A stretch of 64,000 bases of DNA, from contig NZ_CP059400.1 of assembly GCF_014109805.1 (NCBI RefSeq), positions 1,520,001-1,584,000 on the forward strand, given 5' to 3'. The notes below the pieces were generated by a model. That model did no database searches. It saw nothing but the letters and a program-made list of their open reading frames with translations, and was not told where the DNA came from. Position numbers and translations under genes: made by a program. Positions 9,002-19,252 of the stretch are shown here, piece by piece. How positions within the stretch are numbered: position 1 is the first letter of the stretch; each line of letters starts with the position of its first letter. Source of the stretch: Legionella sp. PC1000. Its GTDB lineage: Bacteria; Pseudomonadota; Gammaproteobacteria; Legionellales; Legionellaceae.

Positions 9002-9289
9002 TTACCTTACAGCTTCTTCAATGACTCAGTAGGGTCAATATAATCACCGCACACTGTTAATCGTGTGCGTGAACTCACTCCCCAAATTTTAGACATATAG
9101 TTTTGCTATTCTTAGTTTGTAAATCTGAGCTTCACCTTGTTTCATTCGGCTTACTTGCTTGTTTTATAGTCTCTTTCTGTGGGGGCAAAATGACCCAAAC
9201 TACTTGCGTTCGCCAACATTTCAACCCGATAATGTACCGTTTAATGATACACGCATAATAGTTTATAAACGTTCGCTGGGATTCTATTT
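9002..9289. other. Intergenic region with a weak hairpin
   Basis: The perfect stem CGCACAC/GTGTGCG at 9048-9069 follows gshB and may be its transcript end, although no U-tract follows. Nothing else recognisable lies before the next gene. Confidence 0.4.
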
Positions 9290-9886
9290 ATGACACTTCT
9301 AGATTTGTTAAAAAAAATGTATTTAATCAAAGACGTCATCCAGGGAAGTTTTAATCCCCAGAGTGAACTTTTTTCTTACATACAAAGCTATCAAGACAAA
9401 GAGTTAATCTTAGCCTTTTCTACAGAACTCAGATCCTTGTTAGTAAGGACCCATCCGATTTTTGATAGAGATGCGAATAATCGTCTAACAACACGCTTTG
9501 CATTATACCTTGAAGCCTTCATGAAATTAACCCAAGGTGATTTAAAGCCGATGCTGACCTATCTTGAGAAACACAACGATGTGATGTCATTTTTATCTAA
9601 CCATTGGAACATACTTGAAAAACTTTATTATGGATATAAGAGTAAAGGGAAAGATATAATCATACTTGAAGAGTATTCACTTTTATTAGATGAGGATTAT
9701 AAGGTTATTAGAGTAGAGCTTAAAAAGGAAATTGAACTAAGCAATGAACCCATTAAGAAAGAATTTTTGTATGGCTTTTTTCAAAAAATAAGGGACAATA
9801 AAGAGATTTTTTTTGGAAAAAGCCAACAAGAGCGCGAAGAATTTATAGAGATAATGGGCTCTTTTTTCTCTTCTTTCCGTATTTAA
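9290..9886 (+). CDS. Hypothetical helical protein, possible effector
   Basis: A 198-residue protein I do not recognise. It is predicted to be mostly helical, with many aromatic and charged residues, no signal peptide, no membrane span and no cysteine. The C-terminal part (residues about 150-195) is rich in Glu, Lys and Phe. It is a lone AT-rich gene between gshB and the convergent mlaA. There is no obvious ribosome site before ATG 9290, so the start is less certain. It could be a Dot/Icm substrate or a lineage-specific cytosolic protein. Confidence 0.55.
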   Translation: MTLLDLLKKMYLIKDVIQGSFNPQSELFSYIQSYQDKELILAFSTELRSLLVRTHPIFDRDANNRLTTRFALYLEAFMKLTQGDLKPMLTYLEKHNDVMSFLSNHWNILEKLYYGYKSKGKDIIILEEYSLLLDEDYKVIRVELKKEIELSNEPIKKEFLYGFFQKIRDNKEIFFGKSQQEREEFIEIMGSFFSSFRI

Positions 9887-10049
9887 AAAGTTATTAATTA
9901 ACACGAACTTCATAATTACTATTGGATGAAAGTCGAAACAGTTTAGAAAACTTGGGTGCTTGCAACTGAATTTATACGCAGCTCTGGGAAACCAGTCCAA
10001 CTCTACTCCGCGGTGTGGGCAGAGATGTTATGAAGAGACAGTTAGACAG

Positions 10050-10071
10050 CCTGGTTGCTTGCAACCAGGAA
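10050..10071. terminator. Hairpin between convergent genes
   Basis: CCTGGTTG-CTTG-CAACCAGG forms a compact GC-rich stem just past the mlaA stop. A U-tract is missing on both strands, so this may stabilise transcript ends rather than terminate on its own. Confidence 0.4.
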
Positions 10072-10083
10072 TCTATCTTCATT

Positions 10084-10845
10084 TTATTCATCTACATAAT
10101 CATTACCCATTTCTACAGCAGCTTCCTGATCTGCTTTTTTATCATCTACATACAAAGCCCCGGTATCTGGTTGGGCACCGCTGATAAGATGATTACGATA
10201 TTGTAGGTAGGCATCTCTCATAAAGGCATATTTATCCAAAGCCTCATCCATTATTTGATCAGTATCTAACAGTTGTGCACGTAAATCTACTGCACGTAAA
10301 GCAAGCAAACTGTAAACTACTGTATCTTCATTGATGTAAACATATGGGCTGTATAATGCAAATTGAAATAACCATCCTGCTCCATCTCGAAGAGTACTTG
10401 GACCTAACAAGGGAAGAACCAGGTAGGGGGAATCTTTATCGCCCCATTTGGCTAATGTAAGCCCTAAATCATTAGAATGAGGGGGTAGGCCAAAAGTTTT
10501 GGCTACATCAAATAAGCCGCCCACACCTAAAGAGGAGTTTATAATGAATCGCCAGGAGTCTCGAATTGCCCACTTTCCCTCTGCTTGTAGAAGATCATTT
10601 CCTACGGTTGGAATAAGATCTAAATTGTTGTAAAAATTATTTACACTTTTACGAACAGGTGCAGGAAGGACGGTTCGATATACTTTTGCGGAGGGTCTTA
10701 AGATTGCGTTGTCTAAGGCGGTATTAAATTTATATACTTTTCGGTTAAAAGGTTCAAAAGGGTCCGTGGGAGTAGTTCCCTTCCAGACACAACCAGTTAA
10801 AACGATACTGCTGATAAAACTGATAACTATTGAAATTAATCGCAT
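10084..10845 (-). CDS. mlaA: Outer-membrane lipoprotein MlaA (VacJ)
   Basis: Outer-membrane component of the Mla system, which removes misplaced phospholipids from the outer leaflet. It has 253 residues. A lipoprotein signal with lipobox LTGC places the lipidated cysteine at 19. The family core DPFEPFNRKVYKFN, RPSAKVYRTVLP and INSSLGVGGLFDVAKTFGL are all present. The C-terminus is acidic and extended. No other mla gene is adjacent; MlaA is often unlinked from mlaFEDCB, so this is not unusual. Confidence 0.93.
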   Translation of the reverse strand: MRLISIVISFISSIVLTGCVWKGTTPTDPFEPFNRKVYKFNTALDNAILRPSAKVYRTVLPAPVRKSVNNFYNNLDLIPTVGNDLLQAEGKWAIRDSWRFIINSSLGVGGLFDVAKTFGLPPHSNDLGLTLAKWGDKDSPYLVLPLLGPSTLRDGAGWLFQFALYSPYVYINEDTVVYSLLALRAVDLRAQLLDTDQIMDEALDKYAFMRDAYLQYRNHLISGAQPDTGALYVDDKKADQEAAVEMGNDYVDE

Positions 10846-10951
10846 GATTTTTTTTATTATTTAACTTAATGAAAGATGTTACACGAGTTTGATGTTCTTG
10901 CATACAATCATAGTAGCTTGTTGCTTTAAGGCTCCGCTTGAACAGTTAATA

Positions 10952-11389
10952 TTAGAATTTTAATAAAAAAGTCACAGGTCCGTCATTGCACAAATGAACC
11001 TGCATATCAGCACCAAAACATCCACTTTGTGTATGAGGATATAACTGAGCGGCTCGCGTCAGGAGATTGTCAAATAATTGTCGACCCTGTTCAGGCGGTG
11101 CCGCATTTGAAAAACTGGGACGCAATCCTTTTTGAGTTTCGGCCATTAATGTAAATTGAGGTACTAATAATAAACCACCCTGAACTTCTTTAAGACTTAT
11201 ATTCATTTTACCTTGGCCGTCGCTAAAAATACGATAATTGATGCATTTATCTAACATTTTATTGAGGTTATGCTCTGTATCATCGGGTTCAAATCCACAG
11301 AGGACCAAAAGCCCCAGATCTATTTTTCCAACAGTTTCACCCCCAATATCTACGCGGGCGTGTGTTACTCTTTGAATTACAATCAACAT
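10952..11389 (-). CDS. dtd: D-aminoacyl-tRNA deacylase
   Basis: Hydrolyses D-amino acids (and glycine misloaded on tRNA-Ala) from tRNA, a chiral proofreading role. It has 145 residues, the family's normal size. The two cross-subunit active-site motifs are seen: PQFTLMA (usually SQFTL) and NDGPVTF near the C-terminus. Its first seven bases overlap the end of the upstream alpha/beta-hydrolase gene, so the two form an operon. Confidence 0.95.
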   Translation of the reverse strand: MLIVIQRVTHARVDIGGETVGKIDLGLLVLCGFEPDDTEHNLNKMLDKCINYRIFSDGQGKMNISLKEVQGGLLLVPQFTLMAETQKGLRPSFSNAAPPEQGRQLFDNLLTRAAQLYPHTQSGCFGADMQVHLCNDGPVTFLLKF

Positions 11390-12345
11390 GCATCAAGTCC
11401 TTGCCTGGAAATTTCTTTACTCGCATAAATTAGGGCATCAATTATCCCCGATTCTCTATCTGAATGTCCTGCATCACGAACTATTCTTAAATTGGATGCT
11501 GGAATTGCTTGGTGAAGCTCAAAAGCACCAGCTAGCGGAGAAATTAAATCGAAACGACCATGTACGATGTAAGTCGGGATGTGCCTTATTTTATGCACAT
11601 TAGCCATTACTTGATTTTCTTCAATGAAAAAATGGTTGTTGATGTAATGGGATTCCAATGTAGCAAGGGCCAGAGCAAAATGTGGGTCACTAAATTGATC
11701 AATAACATATAAATGAGGTTGCAAACTACTGCAACGTGCTTCCCACAAGGCCCATGATTTTGCTGCACTCATGCGCGCCAGTTCATTAGAGCCTTGCAGG
11801 CAATTGGCATAATATTTGGGAATTTGATCCAGCATGTTTTCAGGAACACTACTAATAAATTCATGCCAATAATCAGGATAAACCAGGTTGGCACCATGCT
11901 TGTAAAACCAATCAAAATCTTGTTGTCTTCCTAAAAAAATTTGATGCAGTTGTAGGGCCTTAATTTGTTGAGGGAACTTTTGAGCGTAAAGTAACGCAAG
12001 CAAAGAACCCCAGCCGCCGCCAGATAATACAAATTCAGATAATCCTAAAAAATCTCGGATGGCATCAATATCATCCAATAATAAACTGGTGGTATTGTCA
12101 CCAATTTCCAAATGAGGGGTAGAGCGTCCGCATCCGCGTTGATCAAAAAGTATAATGCGATAATGTTGTGGGTCAAAAAAACGCCTAAGGTAACCATCCC
12201 CAGACGAAGCACCTGGGCCCGGATGTAATACTACAACCGGAATCCCCTCTGGATTTCCTGTTTCTTCAAGATAGAGCGTATGCAATTCACTGACTTTTAA
12301 TTCATGTTGCGCATAAGGTTTAATTGATGGATAGAGCGAGTGCAT
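11383..12345 (-). CDS. Proline iminopeptidase homolog lacking the nucleophile serine
   Basis: A 320-residue alpha/beta hydrolase that aligns along its length with proline iminopeptidase (Pip): LHPGPGASSGDG, FDQRGCGRSTPH, NNTT-like GDNTTSLLLDDI, and a C-terminal VHGRFD and AGHSDRE that keep the catalytic Asp and His. At the nucleophile elbow, where Pip has GGSWGS, this protein reads GGGWGS: residue 111 (codon at 12013-12015, GGC on the coding strand) is Gly, not Ser. Unless this is a sequencing error, hydrolase activity should be lost. I chose ATG 12345 because AAAGGACTAAA precedes it; an in-frame ATG at 12378 is also possible. Confidence 0.85.
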   Translation of the reverse strand: MHSLYPSIKPYAQHELKVSELHTLYLEETGNPEGIPVVVLHPGPGASSGDGYLRRFFDPQHYRIILFDQRGCGRSTPHLEIGDNTTSLLLDDIDAIRDFLGLSEFVLSGGGWGSLLALLYAQKFPQQIKALQLHQIFLGRQQDFDWFYKHGANLVYPDYWHEFISSVPENMLDQIPKYYANCLQGSNELARMSAAKSWALWEARCSSLQPHLYVIDQFSDPHFALALATLESHYINNHFFIEENQVMANVHKIRHIPTYIVHGRFDLISPLAGAFELHQAIPASNLRIVRDAGHSDRESGIIDALIYASKEISRQGLDAC

Positions 12346-12540
12346 TTTAGTCCTTTTAGGAAGTTTTGTTTTTTGCATATTGCATTATTTTGCGCTGCGA
12401 AGCGCTTGAAAGCAACAAGTATTCACTTTAAAACAAGGTTTATACTTATAGTGAGTATAGCTCTCCAATTCTTCTTTCGCTTGCGAGAGAGTGGGATCTA
12501 TTAATAGAATACAGCATCTTTTTTTTCCTGGACTTTATTT

Positions 12541-14706
12541 ATGACACTTGCTGCAATTCTTAAAGGATTGAATGAACGACAACGTGAAGCAGTTACTTCT
12601 CCACTCGGCAATACGCTGGTCCTCGCTGGGGCAGGGAGTGGTAAAACGAAAGTTTTGGTCAGCCGTATTGCCTGGCTCATTGAAGAAGAACATATTTCAC
12701 CGCATGGGATTCTTGCAGTAACTTTTACAAACAAGGCTGCTGGTGAAATGAGGGCACGATTAAGCAGTATGTTAAGTGCACCTGTACTGGGATTATGGGT
12801 TGGAACTTTTCATGGACTGTGTCATCGTTTGCTCCGTCGACATTATAAAGAAGCTCATTTGCCTGAACTATTTCATATTTTAGATTCTGAAGATCAAGCA
12901 CGTCTGGTAAAGCGAGTAATTGGTTCATTAAATCTCGACGCGGAGCAATGGCCAGTGAAACAGGCTCAATCCTTTATTAATGGACGCAAGGATGAAGGGA
13001 TACGACCTCAACACGTACATACGTTGCCTTATGGGCCAGGTAAAACGTTGCTCAACATCTATAGCGCATATGAGCAAGCCTGTCAGACAGCGGGAGTGAT
13101 TGATTTCGCGGAATTGTTATTGCGGACTCATGAGTTATTGCGCGATAACCCAGAGATTCTTGCCCATTATCGTCAACGTTTTCAAGCAATATTGGTAGAT
13201 GAGTTTCAGGATACCAATACAATTCAGTATGCATGGATACGTCTTCTTGCTGGTGAGCATGCTGCTGTTTTGGCTGTAGGTGATGATGATCAATCCATTT
13301 ATGGTTGGCGTGGAGCCAAGGTTGAGAATATTCAGCAATTTGCTAATGATTTTAAAAACACACAAATTATTCGATTGGAACAAAATTATCGTTCAACAGC
13401 AACGATACTCGATGCAGCAAATGCATTAATTACGCATAATAATTCACGGATGGGAAAAGACCTGTGGACAAATGGAGCCACTGGAGAAAAAATTCTGCTC
13501 TACAGTGCTTTTAATGAGCTTGAGGAAGCGCGCTTTGTCTGCGAACGAATTATGATGGAAATCAGTCAAGGTATAAGTGCTGATGAAATTGCTATTTTAT
13601 ATCGCTCCAATGCTCAATCCAGGGTTTTAGAGGAGGCGTTATTACGTGCTGGCATTGCCTATCGTATTTATGGTGGATTACGTTTCTTTGACCGTGCCGA
13701 AGTAAAAGATGCCTTGGCTTATTTACGGTTATTGGTTAATCCCGATGATGATACTGCCTTTGAGCGCATCGTTAATTTCCCCACCCGAGGTATAGGTGAA
13801 AAAACGCTTGATGAACTGCGTCATTATGCCAAATCAGAACAGTGCTCTTTATGGCTGGCAGCAAAAAAAGTATTACAATCAGGTGGAATGGCACAACGGG
13901 CAGGTTCTGCACTATCAAAATTCATCGAGTTAATCGAACAGTTGCAACATAATACAGCAGCAATGGAATTAGACGAGCAATTATCGGTAGTAATTCAGTT
14001 GAGTGGATTGTATGCTCATTTCAGCAAAATCAAAGGGGATAAATCGGAGTCCCGACTGGATAACTTACAAGAATTAATCAATGCTGCAAAACAATTTCGT
14101 TATGAGCAAGAGGAGGAAGAAGAAATTCCTTTAGTGAATGCATTCTTGGCACATGCTTCTTTGGAAGCTGGAGAAATGCAGGCGGGAGAACATGAGCGTT
14201 ACGTACATTTGATGACTTTGCATGCTGCTAAGGGCCTTGAGTTTCCCATTGTATTTTTAGTAGGCATGGAGGAGGGGGTATTTCCAGGAAAGCAGTCTTT
14301 AGAAGAGCCTGGGCGTTTGGAGGAAGAGCGTCGTTTATGTTATGTGGGCATGACACGTGCGATGCGCAAACTGGTTTTATCTTATGCTGAAATAAGACGA
14401 CAATACGGGCGAGAAGAATACCATCGGCCTTCACGGTTTTTAAGGGAACTACCTCAAGAATTACTTGATGAAATTCGCGTCAAGGCGAAATTTCAAGCAC
14501 CAGTTATATCCCGAAATAAACCCTCCATTGTGCCGGAAACTTCAGGGTTGTCTTTAGGCCAAAGTGTGACTCATGCAAAATTTGGTCAAGGGGTAGTCCT
14601 GGCAGTAGAAGGAAGTGGGGCCCATACTCGTGTTCAAGTGAAGTTTAGCGAGCATGGGGTTAAATGGCTTGTTTTAGCTTATGCTAATTTAGCTGTTGAA
14701 ATGTAG
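12541..14706 (+). CDS. uvrD: DNA helicase II
   Basis: A 3'-5' SF1A helicase that acts in nucleotide excision and mismatch repair. Its 721 residues match UvrD (720 in E. coli). Helicase motifs are present in order: Q-motif NERQREAV, Walker A GAGSGKT, Ia TFTNKAAGEM, II VDEFQDTN, III GDDDQSIYGWRGA, IV EQNYRS, V TLHAAKGLEFP, VI YVGMTRAM. A C-terminal Tudor-like segment (VTHAKFGQGVVLAVEG) also argues for UvrD/PcrA rather than Rep. No ribosome site is obvious before ATG 12541 and I found no clear LexA box upstream. Confidence 0.95.
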   Translation: MTLAAILKGLNERQREAVTSPLGNTLVLAGAGSGKTKVLVSRIAWLIEEEHISPHGILAVTFTNKAAGEMRARLSSMLSAPVLGLWVGTFHGLCHRLLRRHYKEAHLPELFHILDSEDQARLVKRVIGSLNLDAEQWPVKQAQSFINGRKDEGIRPQHVHTLPYGPGKTLLNIYSAYEQACQTAGVIDFAELLLRTHELLRDNPEILAHYRQRFQAILVDEFQDTNTIQYAWIRLLAGEHAAVLAVGDDDQSIYGWRGAKVENIQQFANDFKNTQIIRLEQNYRSTATILDAANALITHNNSRMGKDLWTNGATGEKILLYSAFNELEEARFVCERIMMEISQGISADEIAILYRSNAQSRVLEEALLRAGIAYRIYGGLRFFDRAEVKDALAYLRLLVNPDDDTAFERIVNFPTRGIGEKTLDELRHYAKSEQCSLWLAAKKVLQSGGMAQRAGSALSKFIELIEQLQHNTAAMELDEQLSVVIQLSGLYAHFSKIKGDKSESRLDNLQELINAAKQFRYEQEEEEEIPLVNAFLAHASLEAGEMQAGEHERYVHLMTLHAAKGLEFPIVFLVGMEEGVFPGKQSLEEPGRLEEERRLCYVGMTRAMRKLVLSYAEIRRQYGREEYHRPSRFLRELPQELLDEIRVKAKFQAPVISRNKPSIVPETSGLSLGQSVTHAKFGQGVVLAVEGSGAHTRVQVKFSEHGVKWLVLAYANLAVEM

Positions 14707-15112
14707 TGAGTTAGTCTGGTGGGCAAATTGGATTTAATTCGATATAATATTGGGTTATGCTTCGCTATATTGCCATTAAGTTAGGAGAAGATAGTTCTTC
14801 CTACGTCCCGCGACTTGTTCGCGGGATCCAGCTACAGAGTCAGATTCATGGATTCCGCGAACAATCGCGGAACGTAGGCCGGAGAAATATCCACTTCACT
14901 TAATGGCAGCGATGTCCATTATTAACCTTTATAATTCTGCGATACAAAAATTAATGCAATAACACATTAGCTAGGGGCTTTTTACAATCCGCCATTTGGA
15001 CTCAAGATAGTAGAATTGTAAACAGACCCTATTGAATTTTCTTCAAGCGGATGCTAGGGTGCCGATTGGAAAGTTGTTGGTATTATGTTAACTATTAAAA
15101 AAGGGGAACTGT
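14707..15112. other. Intergenic region holding a palindromic element
   Basis: 406 bases between uvrD and the dsbA2-like gene. The left half is occupied by the inverted-repeat element at 14771-14908. The right half presumably carries the promoter of the downstream gene. No gene or RNA is recognisable. Confidence 0.6.
14771..14908. repeat. Inverted-repeat element with nested palindromes, family B variant
   Basis: Outer ends TGCCATTAAGTTAGG and its near-inverse CTTCACTTAATGGCA bracket inner arms CTACGTCCCGCGACTTG and CGCGGAACGTAGGC. It has the same CTACGT/ACGTAG outer and GCGGGATCC inner plan as the elements at 877-1384, but the hairpin tips read ACTTGTTCG instead of TTTATGC. The element is 138 bp. 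Confidence 0.7.
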
Positions 15113-15904
15113 GTGAAATTTACAAATTTATTAACAGTAGGAGCGCTGGCAGCATCTTTAGTATCACCTGCAATTATGGCAGCAGATACCAATAATACAA
15201 CTCCTATGTCTGATGCACAAAAAAAGGAAATTGAAAAAGTAGTGCACGACTATTTAGTAGCGAATCCAGAAGTGCTTTTGGAAGCGTCACAAGCGCTGCA
15301 ACAAAAACAACAACAAAATATGCAGCAACAAGCACAATCTGCAATTAAAGAAAATACAGATCAGTTATTCCAAGGAAAAACTACTGTTGTAGGCAATCCT
15401 AAAGGTAATGTGACCATAGTAGAGTTTTTTGATTATCAATGCATTCATTGCAAAAAAATGTCACCAATTATTGACAGCCTGATTAAGAAAGACAGTGATT
15501 TGCGCGTCATTTATAAAGAGTTCCCCATTTTTGGTAAGAGCTCTGAGTTAGCTTCCAGAGCTGCTTTAGCTGCGGGTATGCAAGGTAAATATCAAGTGAT
15601 GCATAATGCATTGATATCTATTGACAAACGCTTAAATGATCAAATCGTTATGTCTACTGCTAAGTCTTTAGGCTTGGATATGAAAAAATTTAAGACTGAT
15701 ATGCAAAGCAAGGAAGTAACCGCTATTTTAGACGCAAACCGTGAATTAGCAGAAAAGTTACATCTGATGGGAACTCCAGCATTTATAATTGCCTCAACTC
15801 CAAATGGTCAATTTAAAGCGGGTTCTGAGCCATCATTTATACCTGGTGCTGCCAGTGAAGAGTCGCTACAAGAGTTAATTAAGAAAGCAGCAGGTAATTC
15901 ATAA
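15113..15904 (+). CDS. DsbA2/Com1-like periplasmic disulfide oxidoreductase
   Basis: A 263-residue thioredoxin-fold protein that forms or shuffles disulfides in the periplasm. Signal peptide at 1-23; a helical Gln-rich N-terminal region (about 35-85) like the dimerisation segment of Legionella DsbA2 and Coxiella Com1; active site C110-IH-C113 within [11 protein letters not shown]; cis-proline loop GTPAF. In Legionella, DsbA2-type proteins act as both oxidase and isomerase and support the Dot/Icm apparatus. The start is GTG at 15113, supported by AAAGGGGAACT at the proper distance; no in-frame ATG fits the signal peptide. Confidence 0.88.
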   Translation: MKFTNLLTVGALAASLVSPAIMAADTNNTTPMSDAQKKEIEKVVHDYLVANPEVLLEASQALQQKQQQNMQQQAQSAIKENTDQLFQGKTTVVGNPKGNVTIVEFFDYQCIHCKKMSPIIDSLIKKDSDLRVIYKEFPIFGKSSELASRAALAAGMQGKYQVMHNALISIDKRLNDQIVMSTAKSLGLDMKKFKTDMQSKEVTAILDANRELAEKLHLMGTPAFIIASTPNGQFKAGSEPSFIPGAASEESLQELIKKAAGNS

Positions 15905-15914
15905 GTACAGTAGC

Positions 15915-15995
15915 AACCTGGGTGAAGGTGAGTCCCTAACCCAGGAATATCTCTTCTCTGCAAACAATTCCCGAAGTTCGGGTTTCGGCTTTTAC
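15915..15995 (+). terminator. Two hairpins after the dsbA2-like gene
   Basis: CCTGGGT/ACCCAGG at about 15919-15944 is probably a shortened member of the CCTGGGT palindrome family. It is followed by CCCGAAGTTCGGG and TTTCGGCTTTT, which resembles an intrinsic terminator with a broken U-tract. Confidence 0.45.
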
Positions 15996-16016
15996 CTAGA
16001 ATATGTTGAGATCTTC

Positions 16017-16928
16017 ATGACAAAACCATCTACATTTCAGGACATTATTCTCACTCTGCAGCAATATTGGGCTGCTCAAGGATGTGTCATTTTACAACCT
16101 TTTGATATGGAGGTTGGCGCGGGTACTTTTCATCCGGCAACCTTCTTGCGAGCAATAGGACCTGAACCTTGGTCGGCTGCTTATGTACAGCCCTCTCGAA
16201 GACCTACTGATGGTCGTTATGGGGATAACCCAAATCGTGTACAACATTATTACCAATTTCAGGTAGTACTCAAACCTTCTCCTTTAGATATACAGGATAA
16301 ATATTTAGATTCATTACGTGCACTCGGAGTGGATCCCTTAGCGGATGATATTCGTTTTGTTGAGGATAATTGGGAGTCACCTACTTTAGGTGCATGGGGT
16401 CTAGGATGGGAAGTTTGGCAAAACGGAATGGAAGTATCCCAATTTACCTATTTCCAACAGGCTGGTGGCTTGGCATGTTCACCAGTAACTGGTGAGTTAA
16501 CTTACGGTTTAGAACGTTTGGCAATGTATATATTAGGAGTGGATAATTTATTTGATCTGCCCTGGAGTAATACAGCCAATGGCATAATAACTTATGGCAA
16601 CGTATTCCATCAAAATGAAGTGGAGATGTCTGCTTATAACTTTGAGCATGCTAATGTAGAAGAGTTATTTAAACAATTTGATTATTATGAAAGTGAAGCA
16701 CAAAAACTAATCGCGTTACAATTACCGCTTCCGGCTTATGAAATGGTAATCAAAGCATCACATTCATTTAACTTACTTGATGCGCGCAAAGCGATATCCG
16801 TTACCGAAAGACAGCGCTATATTTTACGTGTAAGACATTTATCAAGAGCAGTAGCGCAGGCTTATTACCAGGCGCGTGAGGCTTTGGGCTTCCCGATGCT
16901 TAACCAAAAGGTGTGTGATGGTCAATGA
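16017..16928 (+). CDS. glyQ: Glycyl-tRNA synthetase alpha subunit
   Basis: Catalytic subunit of the bacterial alpha2beta2 glycyl-tRNA synthetase. At 303 residues it is identical in length to E. coli GlyQ. Class II features include [19 protein letters not shown] and [17 protein letters not shown], and the C-terminal [15 protein letters not shown] is conserved. Its end overlaps the glyS start by 11 bases. Confidence 0.97.
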   Translation: MTKPSTFQDIILTLQQYWAAQGCVILQPFDMEVGAGTFHPATFLRAIGPEPWSAAYVQPSRRPTDGRYGDNPNRVQHYYQFQVVLKPSPLDIQDKYLDSLRALGVDPLADDIRFVEDNWESPTLGAWGLGWEVWQNGMEVSQFTYFQQAGGLACSPVTGELTYGLERLAMYILGVDNLFDLPWSNTANGIITYGNVFHQNEVEMSAYNFEHANVEELFKQFDYYESEAQKLIALQLPLPAYEMVIKASHSFNLLDARKAISVTERQRYILRVRHLSRAVAQAYYQAREALGFPMLNQKVCDGQ

Positions 16929-18990
16929 TTTTATTTTTGAATTGGGTTGTGAAGAATTACCTTCTGGTTCAGTTTGGCCTTTAGCTGATGAATTTGCTAA
17001 TCAATTATTGGCTTCTTTGGATAAAGCGCAATTAAGCTATGGGCAAGTTAAGCGTTTTGCTACCCCAAGACGTATCGCGATTACTATTTTGGATTTGCAA
17101 GAAGAGCAAAAATGCCAGAGTGTTACCCGTCGGGGTCCCGCGTTACCTGCTGCTTACGATAAGGAGGGTAAACCAACACCTGCTTTACTTGGTTTTGCCA
17201 AATCATGTGGCGTAGAAGTAGAGCAACTTTCTCGAATCGAAACCGAAAAAGGGGGGTGGATTGTTTATGAAACGCAAAGCCAGGGTAATAAAACCAAAGA
17301 TTTGTTACCTGTTTTAATTAGTCAATCCCTGGCTGCCTTGCCTATTGCTAAACCCATGCGCTGGGGAGCAGGGGATGAAGAGTTTGCTCGCCCTGTACAT
17401 TGGGCAGTGATGCTTTACGGTGATAAAGTAATTGAGCATGCTCTTTTAGGAATTAAAAGTGGTCGCACTAGTTGCGGACACCGTTTTCACCATCCACAAC
17501 ACATTGCAATTAACTCAGCACAAAGCTATGAATCCCAAATGAAGGAAGCTTTTGTTATTGCTGATTTCGTAACTCGAAAGCAAATGATTAAAAAGCAAGT
17601 TGAGGAATTAGCAGCATCCATTCAGGCTATTGCAATCATGCCTGAAGATTTGCTTGATGAGGTAACTTCAATTGTTGAATGGCCTCAGGCTTTAATGGCT
17701 AATTTTGAAAAAGAATTCCTCGAAGTTCCTGCTGAATCATTAATTGCGTCGATGCAATCCCATCAAAAGTGTTTTGCTTTAAAGGATAAACAAGGAAAGT
17801 TACTACCCCATTTTATTACGGTTTCGAACATTGCGAGCACCAATCCAAAACAAGTAATTTTAGGGAATGAAAAAGTGATGCGAGCACGTTTAAGTGATGC
17901 AGCCTTCTTTTTCCGACAAGATAAAAAACAGCCTTTAAGTCAGCATATTTCAGGTACAGAACAGGTTGTTTTTCAAGCAAAATTAGGAAGTTTACAAGAT
18001 AAAGCGTTACGAATTGAAGCTCTAATGACTTATTTGAGCCCTGCTATACATTTGAACTTAGAACAGGCACAACGTGCTGCACAGTTGAGTAAATGTGATT
18101 TGTTGACAGGAATGGTTGGTGAGTTTCCTGAGTTACAGGGATTAATGGGATATTATTACGCACTCAATGATGGTGAAGATCAAATAGTTGCCCAAGCTTT
18201 AAATGAACAATATATGCCACGTTTTGCTGCAGACAGTTTACCGGAATCTGATTTGGGTTTGGCTTTATCTTTAGCAGACCGGATCGATACTTTAGTTGGT
18301 ATTTTTGGTATAGGCCAAAAACCTTCCGGAGTAAAAGATCCATTTAAATTACGCCGTCATGCTTTAGCTGTTGTCCGTTTACTTAGTGCAACACCAGCAC
18401 AACTCAATTTAAGTACATTAATTGAGCAAGCAATGATTCATTATGGCACTCCGATATCCGTTGAGCCTAACCTATTGAATGAATTGAAATCTTTTATTCT
18501 CGAACGGTTACAATCTCATTACCAAGGCCAAGGATTAAGTATTGATTTGGTACATGCCGTACGAGCTCGCCAAGATGACTGGTTGTATGATCTGGACAAG
18601 CGTTTGAGTGCGCTGCAGTTGTTCGTAAAACTCCCTGAAGCAGCTTCTCTTTCTGCTGCATGCAAGCGGGTGAATAATCTGCTTTCTCAAGCAGGAGGAC
18701 AAACTTTGTCACCTGTTAATGAACAACTTTTTGAGGAAGAACCGGAGAAGTTTTTATATATCCATATCAATCAAATTGCACGCGCGGTAGAACCTTTATA
18801 TCGTTCTGCTGATTATGGTCCATTACTTAAATTACTTGCCAGCCTTAAAGAACCGGTAGATCTTTTCTTTGATAAAGTAATGGTGATGGTGGAGGACCCA
18901 GCAATAAAAGCAAATCGTTTAGCACTTCTCGCTCGATTGCAGGAGCTATTGCAAGGAGTTGCTGATATTTCATTATTGCAGATGGGGTAA
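16918..18990 (+). CDS. glyS: Glycyl-tRNA synthetase beta subunit
   Basis: Beta subunit that binds tRNA-Gly for the GlyQ catalytic subunit. Starting at ATG 16918 the protein has 690 residues and begins [17 protein letters not shown], as expected for GlyS. An upstream in-frame ATG at 16876 would add 14 residues translated from glyQ and is unlikely. Conserved stretches include [24 protein letters not shown] and [25 protein letters not shown] (written here in parts: [20 protein letters not shown]). Confidence 0.96.
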   Translation: MVNDFIFELGCEELPSGSVWPLADEFANQLLASLDKAQLSYGQVKRFATPRRIAITILDLQEEQKCQSVTRRGPALPAAYDKEGKPTPALLGFAKSCGVEVEQLSRIETEKGGWIVYETQSQGNKTKDLLPVLISQSLAALPIAKPMRWGAGDEEFARPVHWAVMLYGDKVIEHALLGIKSGRTSCGHRFHHPQHIAINSAQSYESQMKEAFVIADFVTRKQMIKKQVEELAASIQAIAIMPEDLLDEVTSIVEWPQALMANFEKEFLEVPAESLIASMQSHQKCFALKDKQGKLLPHFITVSNIASTNPKQVILGNEKVMRARLSDAAFFFRQDKKQPLSQHISGTEQVVFQAKLGSLQDKALRIEALMTYLSPAIHLNLEQAQRAAQLSKCDLLTGMVGEFPELQGLMGYYYALNDGEDQIVAQALNEQYMPRFAADSLPESDLGLALSLADRIDTLVGIFGIGQKPSGVKDPFKLRRHALAVVRLLSATPAQLNLSTLIEQAMIHYGTPISVEPNLLNELKSFILERLQSHYQGQGLSIDLVHAVRARQDDWLYDLDKRLSALQLFVKLPEAASLSAACKRVNNLLSQAGGQTLSPVNEQLFEEEPEKFLYIHINQIARAVEPLYRSADYGPLLKLLASLKEPVDLFFDKVMVMVEDPAIKANRLALLARLQELLQGVADISLLQMG

Positions 18991-19000
18991 TTGATGCAGA

Positions 19001-19240
19001 TGTAGCCTGGGTGAAGCGCATGAATCTTCTACACATCGCTGAGAAACTATTCCAGTTCTATTCCGACGTCCCGCGGCTTGTCCGCGGGATCCAGGTGATC
19101 TATGCTAAAACACTGAACTCCGTGGACAAGTCGGGGAGCGTAGGCATAGATGAGATCAAGAGAGCAGGTGAAGCGCAGCGGAACCTGGAAAAATACGATT
19201 TATTGCCCGGGTTTACTGCGCTCCCCCTAGGCTACAATTC
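19001..19240. repeat. Composite repeat: family-B element inserted in a CCTGGGT palindrome
   Basis: The outer arms TGTAGCCTGGGTGAAGCGCA (19001-19020) and the inverse ending AGGCTACA (to about 19235) form one palindrome. Inside lies a family-B element with CGACGTCCCGCGGCTTG and ACAAGTCGGGGAGCGTAG. The 11-base sequence GGTGAAGCGCA occurs at both 19010-19020 and 19167-19177, exactly flanking the inner element, like a target-site duplication. Confidence 0.75.
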
Positions 19241-19252
19241 AATAAATCAACT

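Noticed and set aside
9960..10206. Two overlapping short plus-strand frames opposite the mlaA 3' end
   Set aside because: They are antisense to mlaA coding sequence and lack ribosome sites.
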